64,000 bases of DNA from Sphingomonas melonis (GTDB lineage: Bacteria; Pseudomonadota; Alphaproteobacteria; Sphingomonadales; Sphingomonadaceae), in NCBI RefSeq assembly GCF_013409985.1, contig NZ_JACCBY010000002.1, forward strand, positions 248,001 through 312,000, given 5' to 3'. Position 1 is the first letter of the stretch, and every line of letters starts with the position of its first letter. The notes beneath the pieces were generated by a model. It was not told the DNA's origin. It saw only the letters and a program-made list of their open reading frames with translations, and ran no database searches. Below, piece by piece: positions 9,347 through 18,001 of this stretch. A program made the position numbers and the translations under genes.

Positions 9347-10783
9347 TCAGTAGCGATAGTGATCCGGCTTGAACGGCCCCTCGACCGGCACGCCGATGTA
9401 GCTCGCCTGCTTCTCGGACAGCTTCGACAGCTGCACGCCGAGCTTCTCGAGGTGGAGCGCCGCGACCTTCTCGTCGAGGTGCTTCGGCAGGACGTACACT
9501 TCGTTCTTGTACTTCTCGCCCGCGGTCCACAGCTCGATCTGCGCGAGCGTCTGGTTGGTGAAGCTCGCGCTCATCACGAACGACGGGTGGCCGGTCGCGC
9601 AGCCGAGGTTGACCAGGCGGCCCTTGGCGAGGACGATGATCTGCTTGCCGTCGGGGAATTCGACCAGGTCGGTGCCCGGCTTCACTTCGCTCCACTTGTA
9701 GTTGGACAGCGCGGCGATCTGGATCTCGCTGTCGAAGTGGCCGATGTTGCAGACGATCGACATCGGCTTCATCGCCTTCATGTGATCGGCGGTGATGACG
9801 TCGGCATTGCCGGTCGCGGTGACGAAGATGTCGGCGCGCTTGACCGCCTCGTCCATCGTCACGACCTCGAAGCCCTCCATCGCCGCCTGCAGCGCGCAGA
9901 TCGGATCGATCTCGGTGACCATCACGCGGGCGCCGCCGTTGCGCAGCGACTGGGCCGAGCCCTTGCCGACGTCACCGAAGCCGGCGACGCAGGCGACCTT
10001 GCCGGCGAGCATCACGTCGGTGGCGCGACGGATCGCGTCGACCAGCGATTCCTTGCATCCGTAGAGATTGTCGAACTTCGACTTGGTGACGCTGTCGTTG
10101 ACGTTGATCGCCGGGAACGGCAGCTCGCCCTTCTTCGCGATCTCGTACAGGCGATGCACGCCGGTCGTGGTCTCTTCCGACACGCCCTTCAGGTTCTTGA
10201 CCGTCTCGGTCAGATAGCCCGGCTTCTTGGCGATGAACGCCTTGAGCGCGCGCTGGAACTCAACTTCCTCTTCATTCTCGGGCTCGGGCAGCGTCGCGCC
10301 GGCCTCGAGCTTCGCGCCCCACAGCGCGAACATCGTCGCGTCGCCGCCGTCGTCGAGGATGATGTTGGCGGTCTGGCCCTCGACATCACGATCCCACGAG
10401 AAGATGTCGCCGACATAATCCCAATATTCGGCCAGGCTCTCGCCCTTCACCGCGAACACCGGCACGCCGGTCGCGGCGATCGCGGCGGCGGCATGGTCCT
10501 GCGTCGAGAAGATGTTGCAGGTCGCCCAGCGCACGTCGGCGCCGAGGGCGGTCAGCGTCTCGATCAGCACCGCGGTCTGAATCGTCATGTGCAGCGAACC
10601 GGTGATGCGCGCGCCCTTGAGCGGCTGGCTTGCGCCGAACTCGTCGCGCAGCGCCATCAGGCCGGGCATCTCGGTCTCGGCGATGCGAATCTCGGCGCGG
10701 CCGAAATCGGCGAGGCCGATGTCCTTGATGACGTAATCGTTGGTCGAGCCGGTCCCAGCATTGGGCGCGAGCGCAGTAGCCAC
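9347..10783 (-). CDS. ahcY: S-adenosylhomocysteine hydrolase (adenosylhomocysteinase)
   Basis: NAD-dependent enzyme splitting S-adenosylhomocysteine into adenosine and homocysteine. It removes the product inhibitor of methyltransferases and feeds the methionine/SAM cycle. The protein is 478 aa. Visible landmarks are [16 protein letters not shown], the NAD-binding [14 protein letters not shown], the active-site lysine region ([10 protein letters not shown]) and the C-terminal PDHYRY that closes the NAD pocket. I chose the GTG at 10783 because AGGAG lies 8 nt upstream; ATGs nearby are out of frame or lack a ribosome site. It is monocistronic, with a palindromic operator 62 nt upstream and its own terminator. 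Confidence 0.97.
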   Translation of the reverse strand: MATALAPNAGTGSTNDYVIKDIGLADFGRAEIRIAETEMPGLMALRDEFGASQPLKGARITGSLHMTIQTAVLIETLTALGADVRWATCNIFSTQDHAAAAIAATGVPVFAVKGESLAEYWDYVGDIFSWDRDVEGQTANIILDDGGDATMFALWGAKLEAGATLPEPENEEEVEFQRALKAFIAKKPGYLTETVKNLKGVSEETTTGVHRLYEIAKKGELPFPAINVNDSVTKSKFDNLYGCKESLVDAIRRATDVMLAGKVACVAGFGDVGKGSAQSLRNGGARVMVTEIDPICALQAAMEGFEVVTMDEAVKRADIFVTATGNADVITADHMKAMKPMSIVCNIGHFDSEIQIAALSNYKWSEVKPGTDLVEFPDGKQIIVLAKGRLVNLGCATGHPSFVMSASFTNQTLAQIELWTAGEKYKNEVYVLPKHLDEKVAALHLEKLGVQLSKLSEKQASYIGVPVEGPFKPDHYRY

Positions 10784-10844
10784 GTGGCATGCTCCTGAAG
10801 AAGATGGATGCCGCATCCTTAGCGACTCCCAACCCCCGGATCAA

Positions 10845-10864
10845 ATATAAAGATATCTTTATAT
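10845..10864. promoter_or_regulatory. Perfect 20-bp palindrome upstream of ahcY, candidate SahR-type operator
   Basis: ATATAAAGATATCTTTATAT is an exact inverted repeat standing out in very GC-rich DNA. It lies 62 nt upstream of the ahcY start and between it and the yqgE stop. SAM-cycle genes of many proteobacteria are repressed by the ArsR-family SAH-responsive regulator SahR through an AT-rich palindrome. That link is an inference from position and symmetry; no regulator gene is in the window. Confidence 0.7.
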
Positions 10865-10883
10865 GTCGTCGGCACGCTGGCGG

Positions 10884-11447
10884 TCAGGCAGTGCCGGCGT
10901 CGGCGACCAGCAGCCGCGGGTCGATCCCCGCTTTCTCGAACGCCGCCATCCACCGCCGCTCGGCGGGCGTGGCGAACAGCAGGTCGTCATCGCCATCGAC
11001 GTGGAACCAGCCCGGTCGCGACAGCTCGCCATCCAGCTGTCCGTCGCCCCAGCCGGCATAGCCGAGCGCGACCAGATAGCGCGTCGGCCCGCTGCCCTCG
11101 GCGATGGCGCGCAAGACGTCGACGGTGCTCGACAGCGACCAGCGGCCGGCGACATCGATCGTGTCCTGCCCGCTCCAGTCGCTCGAATGCACGACGAAGC
11201 CGCGACGCGGATCGACCGGGCCGCCGAAATGGACCGGCGCATCGGGGGCGACGCCGTGCGGGATCTCGAACTGGTCGAGCAGGTCGTGCAGGCCCAGCCC
11301 GTCGATCGTCGCGCCGACGCCGATCCCGATCGCGCCGTCGGCGTCATGCGCGCACATGGCGATCACCGCATGGTCGAAGCTTGGGTCGCTCATGCCCGGC
11401 ATCGCGAGCAGGAACTGGCCGGAAAGGAAGGGTCGATACTGCATCAT
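10884..11447 (-). CDS. YqgE/AlgH family protein
   Basis: A 187-aa member of the conserved YqgE/AlgH family (UPF0301), whose biochemical role is still unclear. The typical features are present: N-terminal GQFLLAMPGMSDPSFDHAVIAMC, the central GGPVDPRRGFVVHSSDW and LVALGYAGWGDGQLDGEL near the C-terminus. In homologues these are the conserved 'F..G.P...P...G.FVLH' and 'GYAGW..GQLE.E' motifs. It is divergent from the peroxiredoxin gene across 116 bp, and its 3' end lies only 20 bp from the ahcY operator palindrome. Family assignment is firm; function is not known. Confidence 0.92.
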   Translation of the reverse strand: MMQYRPFLSGQFLLAMPGMSDPSFDHAVIAMCAHDADGAIGIGVGATIDGLGLHDLLDQFEIPHGVAPDAPVHFGGPVDPRRGFVVHSSDWSGQDTIDVAGRWSLSSTVDVLRAIAEGSGPTRYLVALGYAGWGDGQLDGELSRPGWFHVDGDDDLLFATPAERRWMAAFEKAGIDPRLLVADAGTA

Positions 11448-11563
11448 CGCTGAACATAAGCCGTGCCGCGCGTTCCGCCATGCTTGAAATCAGTGCGGCC
11501 GGGTCCGACTTCCCGCGCTGTGGCGCCGTCCGGCGGCCATGCGCATTCCAGCTTCGGAGACCC

Positions 11564-12046
11564 ATGATGACGATCACCGTCGGCGACAAGATACCGGCCG
11601 CCACCCTGACCAAGGTCACCTCCGATGGCCCCGACCAGATCACCACCAACGCATTGTTCGACGGCCGCACCGTCGTGCTGTTCGCGGTTCCCGGCGCGTT
11701 CACGCCGACCTGCTCCGCCAAGCACCTGCCCGGCTTCGTCGAGAAGCGTGCCGAGCTCGCGGCGAAGGGCGTCGACGAAATCGCCTGCACCTCGGTCAAC
11801 GACCCCTTCGTCATGAACGCCTGGGCCAAGTCCGCCAATGCCGAGGGGATCACGATGCTCGCCGACGGCAACGGCGACTTCGCCGAGGCGGTCGGCCTGA
11901 CCATGGACGGCAGCAAGTTCGGCATGGGCAAGCGCAGCCAGCGCTACACGATGCTGATCGAGGATGGCGTCGTGAAGCAGCTCCACGTCGAGGCCCCCGG
12001 CGAGTTCAAGGTGAGCAGCGCGGAATATTTGCTGGGTGAAATGTGA
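11564..12046 (+). CDS. Prx5-type peroxiredoxin
   Basis: Thiol peroxidase of the Prx5 family (160 aa) that reduces hydroperoxides. The peroxidatic cysteine is Cys50 in the family motif PGAFTPTCSAKHLPGF. The second conserved block (CTSVNDPFVMNAWAK) and the DGNGDFAEAVGLTMD stretch are those of glutaredoxin/thioredoxin-dependent Prx5 enzymes. The ATG at 11564 has GGAG a few bases upstream; upstream in-frame starts would add an unrelated extension and overlap the yqgE promoter region. It is a single gene followed by a REPIN-like repeat. Confidence 0.93.
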   Translation: MMTITVGDKIPAATLTKVTSDGPDQITTNALFDGRTVVLFAVPGAFTPTCSAKHLPGFVEKRAELAAKGVDEIACTSVNDPFVMNAWAKSANAEGITMLADGNGDFAEAVGLTMDGSKFGMGKRSQRYTMLIEDGVVKQLHVEAPGEFKVSSAEYLLGEM

Positions 12047-12121
12047 CTCTTTGCCCTCCCCCGTGTGGGGAGGGCGATTGCACGTGGCGATTGAGGTAGG
12101 TGGGCGCTCTTCAGGTCTAAC

Positions 12122-12228
12122 CGTCACCCCGGACTTGTTCCGGGGTCCACCCTGCGGCCAGGAGAAACGCCCGAGGCGATACCGTTCTCCTGCGGCTTGG
12201 TGGACCCCGGAACGAGTCCGGGGTGACG
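12122..12228. repeat. REPIN-like inverted repeat element, copy 1
   Basis: Two 29-bp arms in inverted orientation (12122-12150 and 12200-12228) match at 28 of 29 positions and enclose a 49-bp spacer. The arm core is CCCCGGACTTGTTCCGGGGT, itself an imperfect hairpin. It fills most of the 306-bp gap between the peroxiredoxin and AMP nucleosidase genes, where I see no gene. Related copies occur near 14.6, 20.6 and 27.2 kb. Confidence 0.88.
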
Positions 12229-12352
12229 GGTCGGAAGGGGACGCCGATCGAACCTCACCACAGCCCTGTGCAGTCGCCCTGCCCCGAACGCGGCAGGGCG
12301 TACGCGCCGCCACTGTCTTGCCACCGTCACCCCCGCCGCGTAACCATCCGTA

Positions 12353-13789
12353 ATGACACTCGCATCCCGGATCGTCGCCGACCTCGACCAGCTCTATCGC
12401 GCTTCCGTCGAGCGCCTGCAGGCCGCGCTCAACGCCTATCTGACCGACGGCACGCCGCCCTCGCCCGAGAGCCGGGTCGACGGCTCCTTCGCCTATCCCG
12501 TCATCCGCCTGCGCTACGCGACGGTCGGCGACCGGCCGACGCCGCTGCGCTCGTTCGGCCGACTCGTCTCGCCCGGTGACTATACGATCAGCGTCACCAA
12601 GCCGGCGCTGTTCGCCGATTACCTGACCGAACAGCTTACGCTGCTGCTGGAAGATTACGACGTAGAGGTGGAGGCGGTCCCCGGCCGTCAGGAGATCCCC
12701 TTCCCCTATGTGCTCGATCCCGGCCATGCGCTGAGCCTCGACACCGTCTCCGCGACGGAATTGTCGCGCCATTTCCCCGCCACCGAGCTTGCCCATATCG
12801 GCGACGAGATCGCCGACGGCCTGTGGATTTCGGATGGCGGCACGCGACCGCTGGCGCTGTTCGACGCGTTGCGCACCGACTTCAGCCTCGCGCGCCTGCG
12901 CCATTATATGGGCACGCCGTCCGAGCACACGCAGCGCTTCGTCTTGTTCACCAACTACCATCGCTACGTCGACGAATTCGTCCGCTGGGGCGCGTCGCAG
13001 CTTGGGCCCGAAAGCCGCTTCACCGCGCTGTCGGGCGCCGGCAATATCGTCATCGACAATCCCGGCGACGTCGACAAACTGGTCAACGACAGCGCGTGGC
13101 GGCGGCACCAGATGCCCGCCTATCACCTGATGGCGGACGACCGCACCGGCATCACCCTGGTCAACATCGGCGTCGGCCCGTCCAATGCCAAGACGATCTG
13201 CGACCATCTCGCGGTGATGCGGCCCGAGGCATGGTTGATGATCGGCCATTGCGGCGGCCTGCGCCCGTCGCAGCGGATCGGCGACTATGTCCTCGCCCAT
13301 GCCTATCTGCGCGACGACCATGTCCTCGACGACGTCTTGCCGCCCGAGATCCCCGTTCCGGCGATCGCCGAGGTGCAACAGGCGCTCGCCCGCGCGTCGG
13401 AGATCGTCAGCGGCCAGTCGGGCGAGGAGCTCAAGCGCCGGCTGCGCACCGGCACGATCGTCACCACCGACGACCGCAACTGGGAGCTGCGCTATTCCGC
13501 CTCGGCGCTGCGCTTCTCGCTGTCGCGCGCGGTCGGCATCGACATGGAATCGGCGACGATCGCGGCACAGGGCTATCGCTTCCGCGTCCCCTACGGCACC
13601 TTGCTCTGCGTGTCCGACAAGCCGCTGCACGGCGAACTCAAGCTGCCCGGGCAGGCCAACCGCTTCTACGAACGCGCGATCAGCGAGCATATGCGGATCG
13701 GCATCGAGACCTGCGAACAGCTCCGGCTGGAGGGTGCGAAGCTCCACAGCCGCAAGCTGCGCGCCTTCGACGAGCCGCCGTTCCGCTGA
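12353..13789 (+). CDS. amn: AMP nucleosidase
   Basis: Hydrolyses AMP to adenine and ribose-5-phosphate, adjusting adenylate pools and feeding purine salvage. The 478-aa protein has the two-part Amn architecture. An N-terminal domain of about 170 residues (SRVDGSFAYPVIRLRY, LVSPGDYTISVTKP) is followed by a purine-nucleoside-phosphorylase-like catalytic domain (GITLVNIGVGPSNAKT, MIGHCGGLRPSQRIGDYVLAHAYLRDDHVLD). The catalytic Asp region is TDDRNWELR and the nucleotide-binding IDMESATIA is intact. No strong ribosome site is seen before the ATG at 12353. It is separated by 82 bp from the downstream H1-like gene. Confidence 0.95.
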   Translation: MTLASRIVADLDQLYRASVERLQAALNAYLTDGTPPSPESRVDGSFAYPVIRLRYATVGDRPTPLRSFGRLVSPGDYTISVTKPALFADYLTEQLTLLLEDYDVEVEAVPGRQEIPFPYVLDPGHALSLDTVSATELSRHFPATELAHIGDEIADGLWISDGGTRPLALFDALRTDFSLARLRHYMGTPSEHTQRFVLFTNYHRYVDEFVRWGASQLGPESRFTALSGAGNIVIDNPGDVDKLVNDSAWRRHQMPAYHLMADDRTGITLVNIGVGPSNAKTICDHLAVMRPEAWLMIGHCGGLRPSQRIGDYVLAHAYLRDDHVLDDVLPPEIPVPAIAEVQQALARASEIVSGQSGEELKRRLRTGTIVTTDDRNWELRYSASALRFSLSRAVGIDMESATIAAQGYRFRVPYGTLLCVSDKPLHGELKLPGQANRFYERAISEHMRIGIETCEQLRLEGAKLHSRKLRAFDEPPFR

Positions 13790-13871
13790 TCGCGGAGGGC
13801 GGCATGGCACGGTTTGGAAACCAACGTCGCGCAGTGCGTTACGTTTCCGAATCAATCAGGGAGTTGCTGCC

Positions 13872-14423
13872 GTGGCCGATGACACCGACGACACGCCGAA
13901 ATCCGAGACGCCCGCGGTAACCCCGCGCCGCCGCGCGCCGCGCAAGACCAGCACCACCCGCGCCAGTGCCGCCAAGGCACCCGCGAAGCCGCGCGCGCCA
14001 CGCGCGCCGCGCGCCAAGCCGGCCGAGCCGTCGACGGTGGAGAAGGTCGAGACCGCCGTGACCGACGCCGCTGCCAAGACCACGCGGCGCGCCAAGGCGG
14101 CGGTCACCAAGGCGGAAAGCGCCGTCGCCTCCGCCGCCAAGTCGGTCAAGCCGCGCTCGACCAAGCGCGCCACCCCGCGCAGCAGCGCCGCCAAGAAGCC
14201 GGCCGGCAAGAAGCGTCAGGCCGACAGCGCCAACAAATGGGGGATCGCCGCGCTCGGTGCCGGTGTCGCGACCGTGGGCGCCGTCGCCGCGGCGGCGCTC
14301 CTCTCCCTGCGCGGCAGCACGCCCAAGGATGCCAAGAAGGCCCACGCGCCCGACGGCAGCGACGCATCCAAGTCCTTCGAAGCGGGCATTGCCGACCAGA
14401 ACGCGATCCCCGACGAGGCTTGA
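13872..14423 (+). CDS. Lys/Ala/Pro-rich histone H1-like protein with C-terminal membrane segment
   Basis: A 183-aa low-complexity protein. Residues about 10-120 are dominated by A, K, R, P, S and T in H1-like repeats (APRKTSTTRASAAKAPAK, PKPRAPRAPRAK, KAAVTKAESAVASAAKS). A hydrophobic stretch follows at about 127-150 (WGIAALGAGVATVGAVAAAALLSL), then a short polar acidic tail ending in IPDEA. I chose the GTG at 13872 because AGGGAG lies 8 nt upstream. H1-like basic tails usually mean nucleic-acid binding; the membrane segment makes this one unusual. It is not clearly assigned to a named family. Composition could inflate coding appearance, but the start site and unbroken frame support a real gene. 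Confidence 0.78.
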   Translation: MADDTDDTPKSETPAVTPRRRAPRKTSTTRASAAKAPAKPRAPRAPRAKPAEPSTVEKVETAVTDAAAKTTRRAKAAVTKAESAVASAAKSVKPRSTKRATPRSSAAKKPAGKKRQADSANKWGIAALGAGVATVGAVAAAALLSLRGSTPKDAKKAHAPDGSDASKSFEAGIADQNAIPDEA

Positions 14424-14572
14424 TTGCTACGCCCGCCACGAGGGGCGGCGAGGCGGCAACCGGGAGGTGGAGGGAGAGGAAGGTGGATGGTCTCCAACGA
14501 GCCCGCCGCCTTTTCCTTCCCGCCCGGACGACCTGCGCGGGTGCATGGGTCCGCCGTGGTCCAAGTACACCC

Positions 14573-14680
14573 CGTCACCCCGGACTTGTTCCGGGGTCCA
14601 CTCTGCGGCGAGGAGAAAGGCTCGATCCGACACCGTCCTCCTCGCGGCCCGGTGGACCCCGGAACAAGTCCGGGGTGACG
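14573..14680. repeat. REPIN-like inverted repeat element, copy 2 (perfect arms)
   Basis: Arms at 14573-14601 and 14652-14680 are exact reverse complements over 29 bp, with the same core as copy 1 and a spacer beginning with a similar TCTGCGGCGAGGAGAA. It occupies the 340-bp gap between the convergent H1-like and M2 peptidase genes. The rest of that gap holds only the hairpin at 14731 and no supportable gene. Confidence 0.9.
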
Positions 14681-14730
14681 GGTAGGACGAGGAAGCCGAT
14701 CGAGCCTCATCGCCTCAGCGATATGCGACA

Positions 14731-14753
14731 GCCCCGTCCCGGCTGGACGGGGC
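14731..14753 (-). terminator. Hairpin after the M2 peptidase gene
   Basis: A perfect 9-bp stem (GCCCCGTCC / GGACGGGGC) with a 5-nt loop lies 11 bp past the peptidase stop codon. There is no T-run, so it may act as a weak or Rho-assisted terminator or as an mRNA 3'-end stabiliser. Confidence 0.55.
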
Positions 14754-14763
14754 AACCCGCAGC

Positions 14764-16587
14764 TCACCAGCCGGTCGGCTTGCCCTTGTTCTGCTGGTCG
14801 AGCCACGCCTTCAGCGGGGCGAAATATTCGACCAGCGCCTTGCCGGACATCTGCCGCGAGCCGGTCATCACCTGCAACGCATCGGGCCACGGCTTCGACT
14901 GGCCCATTGCGAGCATCGCGTTGAGCTTCGTGCCCACCGCCGTGTTGCCGTAGAACGAGCAGCGGTGCAGCGGCCCTTTCCAGCCGGCCTGATCGCACGC
15001 CGCCTTGTAGAACTGGAACTGCAGCACCCGCGCCAGGAAGTAGCGCGTGTACGGCACCGTCGCCGGGATGTGATATTTGGCGCCCGCGTCGAACTTGGTC
15101 TCGTCGCGCACCACCGGCGGCGTGATCCCCTGATATTGCAGGCGCAGCGCGTCCCAGCCCTTCTGATAGTCGCCGCTGCCGATCTTGCCCGAGAAGACGT
15201 TCCAGCGCCATTTGTCGACCAGCAGCCCGAACGGCAGGAACGCGACCTTGTCCATCGCCTGGCGCAGCAGCAGGCCGATGTCCTTGTCCGCACTCGGCAC
15301 CTGTGCCGGCGCGAGCAGGCCGATCTTCACCAGATAATCGGGCGTGATCGACAGCGCGACGGTGTCGCCGATCGCCTCGTGGAACCCGTCGTTGGCGCCG
15401 TTCTTGTAGAGGTAGGGCTGGTTCTTGTACGCGCGCTGGTAATAATTGTGGCCGAGTTCGTGGTGGATGGTGACGAAATCGTCGCCGTTCACCTTGGTGC
15501 ACATCTTGATCCGGATATCGTCGGCATTGTCGATGTCCCAGGCCGAGGCATGGCAGATCACCTCGCGGTCGGCCGGCTTGACGATCTGCGACCGCTCCCA
15601 GAACGTCTTGGGCAAGGGCGCGAAGCCGAGCGACGAATAGAAGGCCTCGCCCTGGCGGACCATCTTGACCGGATCATAGCCCTTGGCCTTGAGCAGCTCG
15701 CCGGTGTCATACCCGACGTCGCCGGCCCCCTTTGGCGCAACGATGTCGTAGATATTGCCCCATTCCTGCGCCCACATATTGCCGAGCAGATCGCTGCGGA
15801 TCGGGCCCGTCTTCGCCTGCACCGCATCGCCGTACTTCTCGTTGAGCTTCCAGCGCACATAGGTGTGCAGCGACAGATAGAGCGGCTCGACCTCCTTCCA
15901 GATCTGGTCGGTCAGCTGCTCGAACTGTTCGGGCGTCATGTCATAGCCCGAGCGCCACATCGCGCCGACATCGGCGAAGCCCAGCTCCTTGGCGCCGGCG
16001 TTGGAGATCGCGGTCATCCGCGTATAGTCCTTGCGCATCGGCGCGCCGACCTGGTCGTTCCAGCTGACCCACATCTCCTTGAGCTTGGCGGGATCGCGCG
16101 AGGTGCCCATCGCCGCCTCGATATCGGAGCCGTTGATCGGCTTGCCGTCGAGCGTGCCCTTGCCCTTGCCGTAGTTGGACGACATGCGCGTGGTCAGCGT
16201 CGCCAGCTCGGTGGCGGCACCCGGCGTCGTCGGCGCGGGCAGGCCGACGCCGTTCTTGAGCAGGTCGAGCTTGCGCCGCGTATCGCCCGACACGCCGCCG
16301 ACGCCGTTGAAGCGCGCCGCGCCCTTCGCCCATTGCACCGCCTTCTCGGTCAGCTCGGCGCCCGACCTGGCGGCGAGCGCATCGGTATCGTCGGTGATAT
16401 AGGTGGCGTTGACCCAGGCGGTCTGCTGCGCCGGCACCGACAGCTCGGCGGCCTCCTTCTCGACCGCGGCGACATAGGCGTCTGCCTCCGCCGCAGTCGG
16501 CTTGGCGCCGGGCTTGGTGCCGGTCTGCGCGGCGGCGGGCATGACGAACAGGGCCGCGGCAAGCGCGGCGGTGGAAACGAGACGCAT
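14764..16587 (-). CDS. M2 family peptidyl-dipeptidase (angiotensin-converting-enzyme family)
   Basis: Zinc dipeptidyl carboxypeptidase of family M2, expected to act in the periplasm. From the ATG at 16587 the 607-aa product begins with a signal peptide (MRLVSTAALAAALFVMPAAAQ). The zinc motif HELGH has His376, Glu377 and His380; the downstream GFHEAIGDTVALS supplies the third ligand Glu. The ACE-type C-terminal blocks AKYHIPATVPYTRYFLARVLQFQFY and LHRCSFYGNTAVGTKLNAML are conserved. An upstream in-frame ATG would add 22 residues before the signal peptide and is less likely. The gene stands alone, followed by a hairpin. Confidence 0.93.
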   Translation of the reverse strand: MRLVSTAALAAALFVMPAAAQTGTKPGAKPTAAEADAYVAAVEKEAAELSVPAQQTAWVNATYITDDTDALAARSGAELTEKAVQWAKGAARFNGVGGVSGDTRRKLDLLKNGVGLPAPTTPGAATELATLTTRMSSNYGKGKGTLDGKPINGSDIEAAMGTSRDPAKLKEMWVSWNDQVGAPMRKDYTRMTAISNAGAKELGFADVGAMWRSGYDMTPEQFEQLTDQIWKEVEPLYLSLHTYVRWKLNEKYGDAVQAKTGPIRSDLLGNMWAQEWGNIYDIVAPKGAGDVGYDTGELLKAKGYDPVKMVRQGEAFYSSLGFAPLPKTFWERSQIVKPADREVICHASAWDIDNADDIRIKMCTKVNGDDFVTIHHELGHNYYQRAYKNQPYLYKNGANDGFHEAIGDTVALSITPDYLVKIGLLAPAQVPSADKDIGLLLRQAMDKVAFLPFGLLVDKWRWNVFSGKIGSGDYQKGWDALRLQYQGITPPVVRDETKFDAGAKYHIPATVPYTRYFLARVLQFQFYKAACDQAGWKGPLHRCSFYGNTAVGTKLNAMLAMGQSKPWPDALQVMTGSRQMSGKALVEYFAPLKAWLDQQNKGKPTGW

Positions 16588-16661
16588 GGAAGGAAAGCCC
16601 CTGACGATCATATGATTGTCGTCACGATGGGCGAGCCACCCCCTGCGGGTCAAGCCATGGC

Positions 16662-17423
16662 TCAGCCGGCGAGATAATCGGCGATCGCCTGCCCCAGCTC
16701 CAGCTTGGCGACCGCGCTCATATGCCCCCCCGGGATCTCACGATACACCGCCTGCGGAATGGCATCGGCAAGCGCCGCGCCCGAGCCGTTGTCGTCGTCC
16801 TCGGCGCCGGTGATCACCGCGACGGGCACCTGGATCGCCTCGACCGCTTCGATGGGCGTATCGACGAACGTCTCCAGCACGTTGAGCAAGGCCACCGGAT
16901 CGCCCTTGGTCGTCTTGAGGAAGGCCTCGGTCATCCACTCGTTGCTGCCGCGGTCGAAGCTGCCGAGGTTGGTCAGCACCTTGCGGAAATAGTCGCCACG
17001 CCCCCCGGTGCTGACGATGCCGTCGAGCCCCATGCCCGCGACCACCGCCCGGCGCGGCGTCGCACCGTTGACCAGCATCCGCATCGTCGTCCGCCCGCCG
17101 AGCGAATAGCCGCCAAGATCGTAATCGGTCAGCCCGAGATGCGCGATCAGCGCCATGCCGTCGCGCATCAGCGCGTCGGGCGGATAGGCGGCGACATCGT
17201 GCGGCCGGTCGCTCAGCCCGTGGCCGCGCAGGTCGGGCATGATCACCCGGAAGCCGCGCGCCGCCAGCTTGGCGGCGTGGCCATATTTCAGCCAGTTGAC
17301 CTCGGCCGTCGAGAAATAACCGTGGATCAGCACCGCCGGCCGCCCCGCGCCCAGCTCGCGCCAAGCGATGCGGGTGCCGTCGAAGCTCTCGAAATAATGC
17401 GGTTCGGTGGGCGAGTCGGCCAC
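16662..17423 (-). CDS. Alpha/beta hydrolase
   Basis: A 253-aa alpha/beta-hydrolase-fold enzyme of unknown substrate. Visible elements are the oxyanion-hole region AVLIHGYFSTAEVNW, the strand MPDLRGHGLSDRP, the nucleophile elbow GGYSLGGRT (Ser in G-Y-S-L-G), the acid in ITGAEDDDNGSG and the catalytic His in IPGGHMSAV. I chose the GTG at 17423, preceded by AGGA, because homology to the fold starts just after it; the frame stays open 50 codons upstream without conserved features. It has no signal peptide, so it is probably cytosolic. It is divergent from the 92-aa gene at 17615. Confidence 0.85.
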   Translation of the reverse strand: MADSPTEPHYFESFDGTRIAWRELGAGRPAVLIHGYFSTAEVNWLKYGHAAKLAARGFRVIMPDLRGHGLSDRPHDVAAYPPDALMRDGMALIAHLGLTDYDLGGYSLGGRTTMRMLVNGATPRRAVVAGMGLDGIVSTGGRGDYFRKVLTNLGSFDRGSNEWMTEAFLKTTKGDPVALLNVLETFVDTPIEAVEAIQVPVAVITGAEDDDNGSGAALADAIPQAVYREIPGGHMSAVAKLELGQAIADYLAG

Positions 17424-17614
17424 GAGTCGTCGGTCCTGCTGCTGCGTTGGGAGTGCGTCCGCGTCCGTGGGTCGCCGGTGACGATATGTCCAGCCTCGAT
17501 CCGCCGCGACAGCCGGTCCGCGGCAGCGGGATAATCGGGCCGAATCGTCGAAATCGGCCTTTTCAACCGACACAAAGAGGCATACTCTCCTTTCAAAGCA
17601 TAAGAAGGAGAGCG

Positions 17615-17893
17615 ATGATGGACAATGGTCTGCAATCCCGCGGCGTGCATCCGGCGGGCGACGAGAGCCTGGTGATCCTCCAGAGCCTGTTGTGCCTGTT
17701 GCGCGAGAAGAACCTGCTCAGCCGCGCCGATATCGAGGAACTGACCGATCGCGTCGCGATGCGCGCGGCGCAGGCCGAACGCGATCCGCTGCCCTGCTGC
17801 GTCGAGGCGACGCAAGGTGCGGCGCGCGAGATGGCGCGGATCGGCGAATATGTCGGCCACCGCTACGGCGGCAAGCACCGCCGGCTGGGATAG
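17615..17893 (+). CDS. Small hypothetical protein (92 aa)
   Basis: No family recognised. The start is well defined: AAGAAGGAG sits 5 nt before the ATG at 17615. The product is soluble, with a probable amphipathic helical middle (LVILQSLLCLLREKNLLSRADIEELTDRVAMRAAQ) and a Cys-Cys pair in DPLPCCVEATQG. No membrane segment or signal peptide is seen. A 9-bp hairpin follows 45 nt after the stop. It stands between the divergent hydrolase and the co-directional YitT gene. Confidence 0.75.
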   Translation: MMDNGLQSRGVHPAGDESLVILQSLLCLLREKNLLSRADIEELTDRVAMRAAQAERDPLPCCVEATQGAAREMARIGEYVGHRYGGKHRRLG

Positions 17894-17937
17894 GTACGCC
17901 GCGGGCCTTCCGTTCGCACCCCAAGCCTGTATAGCCG

Positions 17938-17963
17938 CGATGCCGCCCCCGAGAGCGGCATCG
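17938..17963 (+). terminator. Hairpin between the 92-aa gene and the YitT gene
   Basis: CGATGCCGC and GCGGCATCG form a perfect 9-bp stem with an 8-nt loop, 45 nt past the stop of the small gene and 38 nt before YitT. There is no T-run, so terminator function is tentative. Confidence 0.4.
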
Positions 17964-18001
17964 CCCGGGAGAGGCGCCTGACCCATCATGCATGAGGTCC
18001 G

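Noticed and set aside
6635..10798. Plus-strand open frame of about 1390 codons opposite divL and ahcY
   Set aside because: Crosses two well-supported genes and the ahcY terminator, with low-complexity Arg-rich translation and no motif.
10784..10883. SAH riboswitch upstream of ahcY
   Set aside because: The 100-bp gap is largely explained by the palindromic operator and ribosome site. I could not fold a pseudoknot-type SAH aptamer between them by eye.
11444..13855. Minus-strand 803-codon frame opposite the peroxiredoxin and amn genes
   Set aside because: Runs through REPIN copy 1 and two real genes on the other strand; composition only.
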